Shown in pieces: positions 7,890 to 17,145 of a stretch of 59,960 nt of DNA. The notes under the pieces were generated by a model that had not been told where the DNA came from, searched no databases, and saw nothing but the letters and a program-made list of their open reading frames with translations. The stretch spans positions 1 through 59,960 of the forward strand of contig JAKAZV010000005.1 of NCBI GenBank assembly GCA_021826505.1. Reading direction: 5' to 3'. Positions within the stretch are counted from its first letter, which is position 1, and every line of letters begins with the position of its first letter. Position numbers and translations under genes: made by a program. The DNA comes from Acidobacteriota bacterium. GTDB lineage: Bacteria; Acidobacteriota; Terriglobia; Terriglobales; SCQP01.

Positions 7890-9212
7890 TTAAGCCAGCT
7901 GTTCCTGCGGCATGGTTTCCGTTCCGGATTCATCAGGCTCATCCGCGATCAGTTGCGCGATGTCGCTTTCTTTGAATTGGCCCGATATCTGCGCCAGCCA
8001 GCCCTGCGAACGGCTCCGGGGGCAGAGCAACCAGTTCACAGGCTCCGTTTCAGAAAAGAACTCGCAAACCAGTGCGAGTGAATCCCCGGCTTGCTGCAAC
8101 GGGAGTAATTGTTCCGCGGGGAACTCTTCCTGATGAATCAGCGTGCCCTGGGCATCGCGGATGCTCACCGTCCAGTATTCTGGATCCTGCAAGGCTTGCG
8201 CGGGCAAACCAGAGCGGGAAAGCTCGATCTTCGTGATCCAGCGGACCATGGCCTGCCGCCAGGTCGGCGCGGCGCGGAGGTTGGGCGGCGGATCGCCCCG
8301 CAATGTGAAATTCTGTATCATGCGCTGGCGGAACGATACTCCGGCAAAATCCTCATATTGCCGCAGACTCCGCGCTTCGCCCAGGCCGCACGATGTTACC
8401 GCCTCGCCATGCAGGAGCTGCAGAGCTTTTTTACGGCTGCGGCGGTCGTGCTCATGCCAGGGAATCATGTCCGGCGTTTCGGTTCGATGGTCATCCCAGT
8501 GGCGGATAGCGCCGGTGCGGGTGTAATCATGCCAGACCACCGCTGCCGGCGGATGGTAAAGATCGTATCCCTGGCTATAGGCCCGCACCGTGAGCGTGGT
8601 CTCTTCGCCCATAAAATACAATTCAGGATCATAGGGCACCTCGGTCACAAAGCTGCCGGGCGCGAAAATAAATCCCGCGGCCAGAAAGCGGGCGGGGATG
8701 GGCCGCCCGTCTGTGGGGGGAGTCATCCATTCCGGCCGCAACTGCGGCAGTCCGTCTCCGGTAAAGCCGATCATTGCGATGCGTAATGGGCCGCTGGTCA
8801 GGTTTGCCTCATGCCCGGGGGTAAACGGCGCGGGATAGGAGCTCAGAATGGCCTGGGTGCTGGGGCAAAGCCGTAGCATCTCGATCAGGGTGTCATCCCA
8901 GCCGGGTGCGAAACGGGAATGCGAGTCAATTTGCAGGTACCAGGGCTCGCCCCTCCACATCTGCATGATCTGGGCGCGCGCCCAGCAGGGCCCATGGCTT
9001 TCCCGCCAGTTCACCTCCAGCAGTCGCACGCGGGCATCGGCGGCATCGGGAAATGCGCCCTCCTCGGCGTCCCGCTGTCGGCAGATGCCAAAGCGCAAGC
9101 GCTCGGGATGCAGGGCCTTGCGGATGCAGTCGGCGTACGTGGCGGCCAGTTGCGGATCGCGGTAGGCCGCTATCGAGATGAATATTTCTTCGGCCGGCAT
9201 TGGCGCGGGCAA
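7890..9212 (-). CDS. GlcNAc-transferase family glycosyltransferase (GT60-like)
   Basis: 440-residue GT-A glycosyltransferase resembling the family of the eukaryotic Skp1 GlcNAc-transferase (Pfam GlcNAc, PF11397). The protein opens with IFISIAAYRDP, has WYLQIDSHSRF near residue 96 in place of a classical DxD, then FLAAGFIFAPGSF, YFMGEETTLTVRAYSQGYD and HDYTR, a pattern shared by that family. There is no signal or membrane segment, so it is probably cytoplasmic. The tail (about 330-440) looks like an extra module. It sits between two exported carbohydrate-active lipoproteins with gaps of 7 and 23 bp. Acceptor and donor are unproven. Confidence 0.78.
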   Translation of the reverse strand: MPAPMPAEEIFISIAAYRDPQLAATYADCIRKALHPERLRFGICRQRDAEEGAFPDAADARVRLLEVNWRESHGPCWARAQIMQMWRGEPWYLQIDSHSRFAPGWDDTLIEMLRLCPSTQAILSSYPAPFTPGHEANLTSGPLRIAMIGFTGDGLPQLRPEWMTPPTDGRPIPARFLAAGFIFAPGSFVTEVPYDPELYFMGEETTLTVRAYSQGYDLYHPPAAVVWHDYTRTGAIRHWDDHRTETPDMIPWHEHDRRSRKKALQLLHGEAVTSCGLGEARSLRQYEDFAGVSFRQRMIQNFTLRGDPPPNLRAAPTWRQAMVRWITKIELSRSGLPAQALQDPEYWTVSIRDAQGTLIHQEEFPAEQLLPLQQAGDSLALVCEFFSETEPVNWLLCPRSRSQGWLAQISGQFKESDIAQLIADEPDESGTETMPQEQLA

Positions 9213-9219
9213 GCTTGGC

Positions 9220-10776
9220 CTACTTCATGGCTCCGAGTGTGATTGTTAAACTTTGTAAAGCAGCTGTGGATTGTAATGTGGGACTTTGTTGACAAATATC
9301 GTCATAGGGGAAGCCGTAAGCCAGATGGTTTTTGTTCCACAGGTGAAATTGATACGACCAGTAATTGGAAGCTACATTAGCTGGATAAAAAGGCGCCTGG
9401 GTCGTGGGATCTATCGTCGGGCAAGCACCGTCGTTCAGGCTGGTGATAACCTGGTTTTGGCTGTTGACCGCCACGCCGCGGTTGAAAGCCGCGGCCAGCT
9501 GCTTGCCGATGCTCTGCTGCACTGCGCTCCCTGCTACGAGCGAGCCGTCGCATTGCCAGATGATAGCGGTGGTGATCAGTCCAAAATTCATTTGTTCGGA
9601 TGCGGTGGTCTGCGCATATTGGGCGTTCCAGGTCGCTGAATCCGTGTAGGTGCCCGATATGAATATTAATTCATTGTTAACCACCATGCCGCTGCTGACG
9701 GACTGGGTGGCAAATCCCGTAACCACAATCGGGGTCGAGGCCCAAGCTGAGTATGCCGTCTGAATCACGCTGTCAAAATAGGTCTGAAATTGGGAGCTTC
9801 CGCCGCCGTTTCCCGAGAGCGTATCCGGAGATATGGCCCGTAAATGTGCGGCTGGGTACAGCGCTGCGTCCGCCGCCGGAACAGCTTGTAATAAAACCCC
9901 GGCGTCGAGCGGGGCGGGGAATTGATTGATGGCCTGCATCAACGCTTGACGGGTAATGCTGAGCGCCCCCTGCGGAGATGAACTGCTGGGTGTGATCGCG
10001 ATGCTCAGCGGCAAGCCGAATGCGTTCACCTGCGTGGAATTGCCATTCAGATTTCCGTTAACATCGAGAGAAAACTCAAACCAATCATAAATGACCAGCG
10101 ATCCCGGAGTGCCCGCGCCTTCCGCAGGGCCGGTATAGGGATTGGGGCTAGTGTTCGAGCCCGCTAGGACGGTGAAGGGAAGAAGCGGGTTTCCTGCCGA
10201 AATATAGATCCGGCCGCTGAATGCGTTTGTCCCCACGCCCAGACTGGGAATATTCGTGCTGTTGATGTTGGCGAGATCAATGACCGTGGGGGTGGTTTGT
10301 GACAGTGGGATGGAATAATTGGCCCATGCGCTTGGATAATTGATTTGTGCGCTGCCGCTGGACATTCCGGGGAATGATCCCGCGGGCTGGGTATTATCGG
10401 AAAGTTGCAGGACATTCACTTTTCCCGAGCCATCCATCCAATAGTTTGTAATCGGGTTGCTCGCCGGCGTGGGCGCCGTCACCACCCCGCCGATAATATA
10501 AGCGTACAACGGTGTGTTGGCGGGCAAATTTGCTTGGGTGACATCAATCGTTAAGGGCATTTTCGGCGCTGCGGTAGTGGTCGGCGGTGGCGCCGTGGTA
10601 GTGGGCGGTGGCGCAGTGGTGGTCGGCGGCGGGGTGGTGGTAGTCGGCGCTGGCGTGGTCGTCGTAGGCGCGGGGGTGGTCGTGGGCGGCGGTGTATTGC
10701 CGCCCCCGCAGGCCACCAATAATCCCGAGGATGCCAATGTGCTTAAAAATACTCTGCGTGTGGCTTTGCGGCGCAT
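9220..10776 (-). CDS. GH64-like beta-1,3-glucanase lipoprotein
   Basis: 518-residue predicted lipoprotein. A twin-arginine-like start is followed by a lipobox GLLVAC (Cys23) and a Pro/Thr linker of PPPTTT-type repeats (about 28-71). The remainder matches the GH64 (laminaripentaose-producing beta-1,3-glucanase) plan: YDWFEFSLD near 230-238, TQVNAFGLPL near 248-257 and the C-terminal WNKNHLAYGFPYDD. The Glu in WFEF (E234) fits the catalytic base or acid. The position where I expect the partner Asp (TQVD in relatives) is Asn251. It may be a weak enzyme or a glucan-binding protein. First gene of the minus-strand unit. Confidence 0.8.
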   Translation of the reverse strand: MRRKATRRVFLSTLASSGLLVACGGGNTPPPTTTPAPTTTTPAPTTTTPPPTTTAPPPTTTAPPPTTTAAPKMPLTIDVTQANLPANTPLYAYIIGGVVTAPTPASNPITNYWMDGSGKVNVLQLSDNTQPAGSFPGMSSGSAQINYPSAWANYSIPLSQTTPTVIDLANINSTNIPSLGVGTNAFSGRIYISAGNPLLPFTVLAGSNTSPNPYTGPAEGAGTPGSLVIYDWFEFSLDVNGNLNGNSTQVNAFGLPLSIAITPSSSSPQGALSITRQALMQAINQFPAPLDAGVLLQAVPAADAALYPAAHLRAISPDTLSGNGGGSSQFQTYFDSVIQTAYSAWASTPIVVTGFATQSVSSGMVVNNELIFISGTYTDSATWNAQYAQTTASEQMNFGLITTAIIWQCDGSLVAGSAVQQSIGKQLAAAFNRGVAVNSQNQVITSLNDGACPTIDPTTQAPFYPANVASNYWSYQFHLWNKNHLAYGFPYDDICQQSPTLQSTAALQSLTITLGAMK

Positions 10777-10867
10777 ACCTGGAATTATCCACTACGCTAA
10801 TGAGAATCCACAAGGAAAAAAATGGCTGAAATTATGACTTCTTCACGATTTTTTTGTTTTCTCTCAA

Positions 10868-10904
10868 GCCGGTGAGTGGGTCGTGATTGATCCCTCTCAC
10901 CGGC
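10868..10904. other. Long hairpin between divergent genes
   Basis: GCCGGTGAG (10868-10876) pairs with CTCACCGGC (10896-10904), and GGG/CCC continues the stem past one T-T mismatch, leaving an 11-nt loop. There is no T-run, so it is not an obvious terminator. It lies in the 181-bp gap between the divergent GH64-like and DUF2075 genes and could be an operator. Confidence 0.5.
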
Positions 10905-10957
10905 AGATACCTGCCTCATAATGGGCTCTGCTCAAGGTTGATAAGGAAAGCTCTGCA

Positions 10958-12955
10958 ATGTCTTCGGCGCTTCCCACGCCAATCCGCCTGTCCCGGGCCT
11001 GGTATGCTGCGGAATTTTCGGAATTTCAGGCCTCTGCTCCCGATCTGATCCTGGGAGAAATGTTGCGGCGCGCGGACCGGGAAGTCGTAGTGGAGCAGCG
11101 CAATGCCTGGCTGGAGCAGATAACATTCTTGCATTCTGTTTTGCCCGGTCTATCGGGCTGGATTTTTCTGGAATACAACATCCCGCGCTTGGGCCGGAGA
11201 GTGGATGCAATTCTTCTGTTCGATTCCGTCTTGTGGGTTCTGGAGTTTAAAACCGGTGAGCAGAAACCCCAGCGCGCCGATTTGGATCAAGTCTGGGATT
11301 ATGCCTTGGATTTAAAAAACTTCCATTCCGCCAGCCATAACCTCGCTATTGTTCCGGTGGTCATTTATCCTCGGAACGAAGGGGAGGGGCAGGTTCAGTT
11401 CATTGCCGATGCCGATGATGTATACCGCCCATTGATTTTAAGTGCGGAGCATCTGCGTGCGTGCCTGCATTGGGGAGTGACCGCCCGGTCGGCGATTGCC
11501 ATGACAGGCCCGGATTGGCAGGGTGCTGCCTATCAGCCTACCCCCACCATCATCGAAGCCGCCCGCGCCCTCTATGCCCGGCATTCAGTGGTTGAAATTG
11601 CGCGCTCCGATGCCGGCGCCAGAAATTTGAATATTACCTCGCAACGGGTGCTGGATTTGGTCCGCCAGGCCGCCGGCCAACATCAGAAAATCATCTGTTT
11701 TATCACGGGTGTTCCCGGAGCCGGTAAAACCCTGGTGGGCCTGAATGTGGCCACCCAACCCTGGGATGTCGGCTCGGCCGCGCATGCGGTATTTCTTTCC
11801 GGCAATGGACCGCTGGTCGCAGTGTTGCGCGAAGCGCTGGCACGGGACGAGTGGCAGCGTAGGAAATCATGCGGAGATACTGTTCGCAAAGGCCATTTGC
11901 GGCAAAAGACCCAGACTTTTATCCAGAATGTCCATCATTTTCGCGATGAGGGTTTGCGTGACAGCCGCGCGCCCTCCGAGCATGTGGTCATTTTTGACGA
12001 AGCGCAGCGGGCCTGGAACCTGACTCAAACCGCCGGCTTCATGCGCCGGCGCAAGCATATCCCTGATTTCAGGCAATCGGAGCCGCATTTTCTGATCTCC
12101 TGCATGGATCGTCATCAGGATTGGGCCGTGATTATATGCCTGGTGGGCGGCGGACAGGAGATCAATACCGGCGAGGCCGGTATTCAGGAATGGTTGCGCG
12201 CGCTGGCGGATTTCCCTGCCTGGCAGGTCCATGTCTCATCCCGGTTGAACCAGGCCGAATATGACTGTCATTCCGCTTTGGAGCCGTTGCAATCCGCCGG
12301 CCGGGTGCGGGATGATGAGCGGCTGCATCTGGCCGTGAGCATGCGTTCCTTCCGCGCGGAGCATGTTTCGGAATTCGTGCATTGTGTGCTATGGAATGAA
12401 ACCGCCCAGGCCCGGAATATGCTGGCGCAGTTGACGCATTATCCTCTGGTGCTCTCTCGTGATCTGCCGCAAGCCCGGCGATGGGTGCGCGATCAGGCGC
12501 GGGGATCGGAGCGTTATGGCTTGCTGGCCTCCTCCAAAGCCCAGCGGTTGAAGCCGCATGCGATTGATATTCGCGTGGATATTGACCCCGTGCACTGGTT
12601 CCTAAATGGACGTGAGGATACCCGCTCCAGTTTTTATTTAGAGGACGCTGCGACCGAATTTCAGGTGCAGGGCCTCGAATTGGATTGGAGCTGTATGACC
12701 TGGGATGCCGATCTGCGGTATAACGGCGCCGGTTGGGACTACCGAGATTTTCACGGCAAACGCTGGAAAACCATCCGTCATGCGGATAATCGCCGATATT
12801 TATTAAACGCCTATCGTGTGCTGTTGACTCGTGCCCGGCAGGGCATGGTGATCGTGGTGCCGCGCGGCGACGCCTCCGATCCCACCCGCCTGCCTGAGTT
12901 GTACGATCCTACTTTTGAGTACCTGGCCGGTTTGGGATTGCCGGTATTGCACTAA
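10958..12955 (+). CDS. DUF2075-type helicase with N-terminal nuclease-like domain
   Basis: 665-residue protein. The N-terminal 130 residues look like a PD-(D/E)XK (NERD-like) nuclease: D83 in RRVDAIL, then E96 and K98 in VLEFKTG, followed by a helix with QVWDYALDL. The central domain is a P-loop ATPase of the DUF2075/SF1 helicase type, with Walker A GVPGAGKT (251-258) and Walker B VVIFDEAQRAW (D347/E348). A C-terminal VLLTRARQGMVIVVP segment matches the last helicase motif. Such proteins occur in mobile or defence contexts. AAGGAAAG precedes the ATG. It stands alone beside tRNA-Leu; no methylase or specificity partner is seen. Confidence 0.82.
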   Translation: MSSALPTPIRLSRAWYAAEFSEFQASAPDLILGEMLRRADREVVVEQRNAWLEQITFLHSVLPGLSGWIFLEYNIPRLGRRVDAILLFDSVLWVLEFKTGEQKPQRADLDQVWDYALDLKNFHSASHNLAIVPVVIYPRNEGEGQVQFIADADDVYRPLILSAEHLRACLHWGVTARSAIAMTGPDWQGAAYQPTPTIIEAARALYARHSVVEIARSDAGARNLNITSQRVLDLVRQAAGQHQKIICFITGVPGAGKTLVGLNVATQPWDVGSAAHAVFLSGNGPLVAVLREALARDEWQRRKSCGDTVRKGHLRQKTQTFIQNVHHFRDEGLRDSRAPSEHVVIFDEAQRAWNLTQTAGFMRRRKHIPDFRQSEPHFLISCMDRHQDWAVIICLVGGGQEINTGEAGIQEWLRALADFPAWQVHVSSRLNQAEYDCHSALEPLQSAGRVRDDERLHLAVSMRSFRAEHVSEFVHCVLWNETAQARNMLAQLTHYPLVLSRDLPQARRWVRDQARGSERYGLLASSKAQRLKPHAIDIRVDIDPVHWFLNGREDTRSSFYLEDAATEFQVQGLELDWSCMTWDADLRYNGAGWDYRDFHGKRWKTIRHADNRRYLLNAYRVLLTRARQGMVIVVPRGDASDPTRLPELYDPTFEYLAGLGLPVLH

Positions 12956-12986
12956 ACATCTCTGCGCGGCAGCGACCCGCTGTTTT

Positions 12987-13009
12987 GCCGCAAACTCTGC
13001 GGCTATAAT
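12987..13009 (+). promoter_or_regulatory. Promoter of tRNA-Leu with adjoining hairpin
   Basis: TATAAT (13004-13009) lies 12 bp before the tRNA 5' end, a perfect -10. It is directly preceded by an inverted repeat, GCCGCA (12987-12992) and TGCGGC (12998-13003). The -35 is weak (TGTTTT, 12981-12986, 17-bp spacing). Confidence 0.7.
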
Positions 13010-13021
13010 GGAATCCATATT

Positions 13022-13109
13022 GCTGGAGTGGCGGAATTGGCAGACGCAGCAGACTCAAAATCTGCCGGAGCTTAGCTTCGTGGGGGTTCAAGTCCCCCCT
13101 CCAGCACCA
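13022..13109 (+). tRNA. tRNA-Leu (anticodon CAA)
   Basis: 88 nt including an encoded CCA. The acceptor stem GCTGGAG pairs with CTCCAGC (13099-13105), followed by A and CCA (13107-13109). The anticodon stem GCAGA/TCTGC encloses the loop CTCAAAA, with anticodon CAA at 13056-13058 (reads UUG). The long class II variable arm and the T-arm GGGGGTTCAAGTCCCCC are intact. It is the only RNA gene seen in the window. Confidence 0.97.
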
Positions 13110-13196
13110 TCAAATTTCGCCTCACCCTGGGCATCCGCCTTGTAAATTCCCGCCCCCTCCGCGTACCATGCAAAGTGCTGTTCGGGAGATAATCTC

Positions 13197-14639
13197 ATGT
13201 CCTGGATGTTCAAATCCCTGGCCGGCCTGAGCGCCGGTGGCGCGTTGGCGGCTTTGTTCCTCTCTCTGGCGGCCGTTGCCGCTCCGGCCCCGCATAAACC
13301 GTTTTTTTTAAAGGATGGCGACCGCGTCTGCTTCTACGGTGACAGCATCACCGAACAGCGCTTTTACCCGGCCGAGGTGCAGACCTACGTCCTCACCCGT
13401 TTTCCGCACCTGCATGTCCGCTACATTGACGCCGCCGTCGGCGGCGATCGCGTCACGGGCGGCTGGGCCGGTCCGATTGATCTGCGCCTCCGGCGTGACG
13501 TTTATCCCTTCCATCCCAATGTCGTCACCATCATGCTGGGCATGAATGACGCCGGCTACCAGCCTTTCAATCCCAAGCTCTACAACACCTTTAAAACCGG
13601 CTACGTTCACATCATCCGGCAGTTGAAAAAGCATCTGCCCGGCGTCCGCATCGTGCTGCTGTTAACCTCGCCCTATGATGAATTGGGTTTTAAGGGCGGC
13701 TACAATGCCGTTCTCCAGCGCTACGATGCTTATGTCTCCCGTCTGGGCCGGCAATTTCATCTCCCCGTGGTGGACTTCAACACGCCCATGAACCGCATTC
13801 TGCTTGAGGCCTACCATCAGAACCCCTGGGGCCCGGCGCGCGAATTTTTCCCCGGCCGCATTCATCCCAGCGCGGCCATGGAAATGGTCATGGCGCAGCA
13901 GTTGCTCAAAGCCTGGGGCGCGCCCGCGCTGGTCAGCGGCGTAAAAATTCACAGCGGCGGTTCGGTCCGGGTGATCCAGTCCGCGGCCACCCATATTTCC
14001 GGCCTCACCCGCAAAAATGGCGCCTTGAGCTGGACCCAGCTTGACCGCTCCCTGCCCATGCCGGTGCTTGGCCTGCACGCCAAATGGAAGCAGTTCCTGC
14101 CCTGGACCATCTTTCTGCCGCCCCAGCCCAATCCCAGCTACACCAATAAAGCCGCCGCGCTCATTGACCAGCTCAGCGGCTTTACCCGCCAGCTCGATCA
14201 GGAGCGGCTCGCAGTCACCGGCCTCACGGCGCCCCAATACAATTTGCTGATTGATCAAAAGCCGATCGGCACATTTACCGCCGCGCAGCTTGCAAATGGC
14301 ATCAATCTGGCCCGCTACTTTACTCCCATGCTGCTGCAGGCCTACCAGGTGCAAAATCTGGTTTGGGAGGAAATCGAAGTCCATTTTGAGGCCTGGCATG
14401 GCGTGCAGACCACCCTCGGGAATTTTGGCTGGAAAAAGCCCAACCTGCCGGTGACCACGGAAAACAGCCCCGCTGCCGCCCAAGATGTTCTGGATGTCGT
14501 GCGCGACATGGGCCATCTGCAATCCGCCATCGCGCGCCGGGAAATGATCGCCAACCAGCCCCATCCGCATCACTACGAGCTGGTTCCCATTCCCGTCATG
14601 CCACGGCCAAATCTTATGGCTCGGGGTTTGTCGAAGTAA
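13197..14639 (+). CDS. Secreted SGNH/GDSL-type hydrolase
   Basis: 480-residue exported esterase-like protein. The signal peptide ends near AVAAPAP. SGNH blocks are visible: GDSIT with nucleophile S50, VGGDRV with the oxyanion Gly, LGMNDAG with N117 and block V as GRIHPS with H223. The usual block V Asp three residues before His is Gly220, so the triad is incomplete. A C-terminal module of about 230 residues has no motif I recognise. The likely role is deacetylating or de-esterifying polysaccharide. GGGAG lies 10 nt before the ATG. It converges with the enolase-superfamily gene with a 1-bp gap. Confidence 0.83.
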   Translation: MSWMFKSLAGLSAGGALAALFLSLAAVAAPAPHKPFFLKDGDRVCFYGDSITEQRFYPAEVQTYVLTRFPHLHVRYIDAAVGGDRVTGGWAGPIDLRLRRDVYPFHPNVVTIMLGMNDAGYQPFNPKLYNTFKTGYVHIIRQLKKHLPGVRIVLLLTSPYDELGFKGGYNAVLQRYDAYVSRLGRQFHLPVVDFNTPMNRILLEAYHQNPWGPAREFFPGRIHPSAAMEMVMAQQLLKAWGAPALVSGVKIHSGGSVRVIQSAATHISGLTRKNGALSWTQLDRSLPMPVLGLHAKWKQFLPWTIFLPPQPNPSYTNKAAALIDQLSGFTRQLDQERLAVTGLTAPQYNLLIDQKPIGTFTAAQLANGINLARYFTPMLLQAYQVQNLVWEEIEVHFEAWHGVQTTLGNFGWKKPNLPVTTENSPAAAQDVLDVVRDMGHLQSAIARREMIANQPHPHHYELVPIPVMPRPNLMARGLSK

Positions 14640-14640
14640 A

Positions 14641-15897
14641 TTACTTTATCGCGGGAATCCGGTCATCTTTCGGGTCGGCCCAATCCTGGTTCGGCGTCAT
14701 CGCGATCCAGTCCGGCCGGCCCGGATCCCGGTCGTAGGGATAGTTGCCCAGTTGTTGATATAAATCCGCATACTGTTTCAGTTTTTTGCGGTTCAGCTTC
14801 ACCCCCAGCCCCGGCCCTTGCGGCACCGCCAGCTTGCCGTCCCGGTAGCGCATCAATCCGCCCTCGATAATGTCATCCGTCAAATGATGATAATGAGCGT
14901 CGGCGGCAAAGCTGAGATTAGGCAGCACGGCGCCCAGGTGCAGCATCGTCGCGAGCTGGATTCCCAGCTCGCCCGACGAGTGCACCGCGATGCCCAGTTG
15001 AAACGTCTCGCACACGCCCGCGGCTTTGATGCAGGGCCGGATGCCGCCCCAGAACGTGGTGTCGAGTAAAATCACATCCACGGCGGTATGCGGCACATTG
15101 GCCGCCAGTTGCTCGAAATTGACCACCACGGTGTTGGTGGCCAGCGGCATCTTCACTTTTTCCCGCACCCGCCGCATGCCGTGCAGCCCGAACACCGGGT
15201 CTTCCAGATAATCGTTATTCAGGCCCTCGATCGCCTGTCCGAAGCGGATCGCTTCTTCCGTGGACCAGGCGCCGTTGGGATCAAACCGCACCCGGTCTTC
15301 GGGGAACTCCGCCGCCAGGGCGCGGAAAAGCTCCAATTCATAATCGGGTGGAAACACGCCGCCCTTGAGCTTATGGCTGTGAAACCCGCAGCGCCGTTTC
15401 AGCTCGCGCGCGCAGTCCAGCAGTTGCTCCCGCGTGCGCACCTCGCCGCGGCCGTGCTTGGCATGGGGATAGCGAAAAAACAGATACGAGGCAAACGGCA
15501 CCTCTTCCCGCAGCCGGCCGCCCAGAATTTCGCTTACCGGCGTCTGCCAGTGCTGGCCCAGCAGATCCAGACAGGCAAACTCGATGGCCGCCAGCATCTG
15601 GGTGCGGTTGTTATAGAGCGAGCCGGTGGGATTGGCGATCAGAAACCGCAGCCGTTCCAGCCGGGCCGGATCGTGGCCCAGCAGCGTTTCCCGCAGCCCG
15701 CGAAACGCGGCTTCCGCCGACTCCCCGCCGCCGCCCATTTCGCCCAGCCCCACCAGTCCGTTGTCGGTTTCGATCTCGACGATGGTGCGGACAAACCGTC
15801 CCCAGTGGCAGCCGTTGGCGTGCCGCAGGGGAGCTTCCAGGGGCACCGTGACGGTGGTGGCGCGCAGGTCGGTGATTTTCATGGCGGTGCAATCCAT
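14641..15897 (-). CDS. Glucarate dehydratase-like enolase superfamily enzyme
   Basis: About 418 residues (413 if the family-typical MKITDL start at 15882 is used). Member of the enolase superfamily, closest in motif pattern to the glucarate dehydratase subgroup. It shows the KxK base motif in HSHKLKGG, metal ligands in [14 protein letters not shown] and ATNTVVV, then [10 protein letters not shown] and the general-base His in [10 protein letters not shown]. It should dehydrate an acid sugar such as glucarate, idarate or galactarate to a keto-deoxy acid. First in translation of neither neighbour; it follows the Gfo/Idh/MocA gene by 8 bp on the same strand, which implies one operon. Confidence 0.85.
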   Translation of the reverse strand: MDCTAMKITDLRATTVTVPLEAPLRHANGCHWGRFVRTIVEIETDNGLVGLGEMGGGGESAEAAFRGLRETLLGHDPARLERLRFLIANPTGSLYNNRTQMLAAIEFACLDLLGQHWQTPVSEILGGRLREEVPFASYLFFRYPHAKHGRGEVRTREQLLDCARELKRRCGFHSHKLKGGVFPPDYELELFRALAAEFPEDRVRFDPNGAWSTEEAIRFGQAIEGLNNDYLEDPVFGLHGMRRVREKVKMPLATNTVVVNFEQLAANVPHTAVDVILLDTTFWGGIRPCIKAAGVCETFQLGIAVHSSGELGIQLATMLHLGAVLPNLSFAADAHYHHLTDDIIEGGLMRYRDGKLAVPQGPGLGVKLNRKKLKQYADLYQQLGNYPYDRDPGRPDWIAMTPNQDWADPKDDRIPAIK

Positions 15898-15905
15898 TCG
15901 CCGGG

Positions 15906-17042
15906 CTAAATCTGGACGGGTTCCGTTTTTCCGCTCTGCGCCGAGCGCTCGACCGCGTCCAGCACGGCATTGCAGGCCACGCCATCGGCAAAGTCCGGAT
16001 GCAGCTCGGTCTTCATCTGCAGCGCCGCCAGAAAATCGGCGCAGGCATGCACGAAAGCATGCTCATAGCCCAGCATATGTCCGGCCGGCCACCAGTGCGC
16101 GATATACGGATGCGAGGCCTCGGTCACCATGATGTTATTCCAGCCCTGCATCTTCTCGGGCAGCGTGCGGTCGTAGTATTCCAGTTCGTTTTGCCGCTCC
16201 AGGTTGAAGCGCAGCGAACCCTGGCTGCCGTTGATTTCCAGCCCCAGATAATTTTTCCGCCCCGTCGCCAGCCGGCTGACTTCGAAGCTGGCGGTGACTT
16301 CACCCTCCTGCCGCTGAATTTTGCCGAAGAAAATCGCCGCATCGTCCACCGTTACCGGCGCCATTTGCCGCGGTTGGCCCGGCAGCGGACGCTCGCCAAT
16401 CATGGTGACGGTGGTGGCCCGCACCTCGCGCACTGGGCCGGCCAGATAGTGCGCCAGGTCAATAATGTGCGCGCCCAGATCGCCCAGCGCGCCCGCCCCG
16501 GCAATGCTTTTATCCAGCCGCCAGACCCGGGGAAATTGCGGGTCCACGATCCAATCCTGTAAATATTGCGCGCGGAAATGAAACAGCCGTCCCAGCCGGC
16601 CTTCGGCGATCATCTGCCGCGCCAGCGCCAGCGCCGGCACGCGCCGGTAATTGAACAGCACCATATGCCGGACCTTGGCCTTTTGTGCTGCTGCCAGCAT
16701 GGCCTTAGCTTCGGCCAGGCTGTTGGCCAGCGGTTTTTCGCAGATTACGTGCTTGCCCGCTTCGGCGGCCGCGATGGCGATAGCGGCATGCGAATCTCCG
16801 GGCGTGACGATATCCACCACGTCCACATCCTCGCGCCGCACCATTTTGCGCCAGTCGGTTTCCGTGTTTTGCCAGCCTAGTTGTCCCGCTGCGCCCTGCA
16901 ACGCCCGCTCATCGCGTCCGCAGATCACCTGCAGCCGGGGACGGGGAATGCCGGGGAAAAAATGCGGCGCCTGCCGCCAGCCATTGCTGTGCGCCTTGCC
17001 CATGAAGGCATAACCGGCCATGCCAATGCGAACCTCATCCAT
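15906..17042 (-). CDS. Gfo/Idh/MocA family oxidoreductase
   Basis: 378-residue cytoplasmic sugar dehydrogenase-like protein. The Rossmann motif [12 protein letters not shown] lies at residues 7-18, the conserved CEKPLANS near 99 and a [17 protein letters not shown] segment near 185, where the His and Asp belong to the substrate pocket. The C-terminal beta-sheet domain is complete. GGAG lies about 8 nt before the ATG. There is no signal peptide, unlike the paralogue at 121. It sits between the enolase-superfamily enzyme and a TIM-barrel isomerase, so it probably oxidises a sugar acid or inositol-like substrate in one catabolic route. Confidence 0.87.
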   Translation of the reverse strand: MDEVRIGMAGYAFMGKAHSNGWRQAPHFFPGIPRPRLQVICGRDERALQGAAGQLGWQNTETDWRKMVRREDVDVVDIVTPGDSHAAIAIAAAEAGKHVICEKPLANSLAEAKAMLAAAQKAKVRHMVLFNYRRVPALALARQMIAEGRLGRLFHFRAQYLQDWIVDPQFPRVWRLDKSIAGAGALGDLGAHIIDLAHYLAGPVREVRATTVTMIGERPLPGQPRQMAPVTVDDAAIFFGKIQRQEGEVTASFEVSRLATGRKNYLGLEINGSQGSLRFNLERQNELEYYDRTLPEKMQGWNNIMVTEASHPYIAHWWPAGHMLGYEHAFVHACADFLAALQMKTELHPDFADGVACNAVLDAVERSAQSGKTEPVQI

Positions 17043-17145
17043 TTTGCACGTCTCCTCGCTTCCGCTCCCGGGCTCGGGAAATCGCTTTTACTATCCAACC
17101 CTCAGCGCCCACGCCGCTATGCGATGCTGATTTCTGCCTTTAGCG

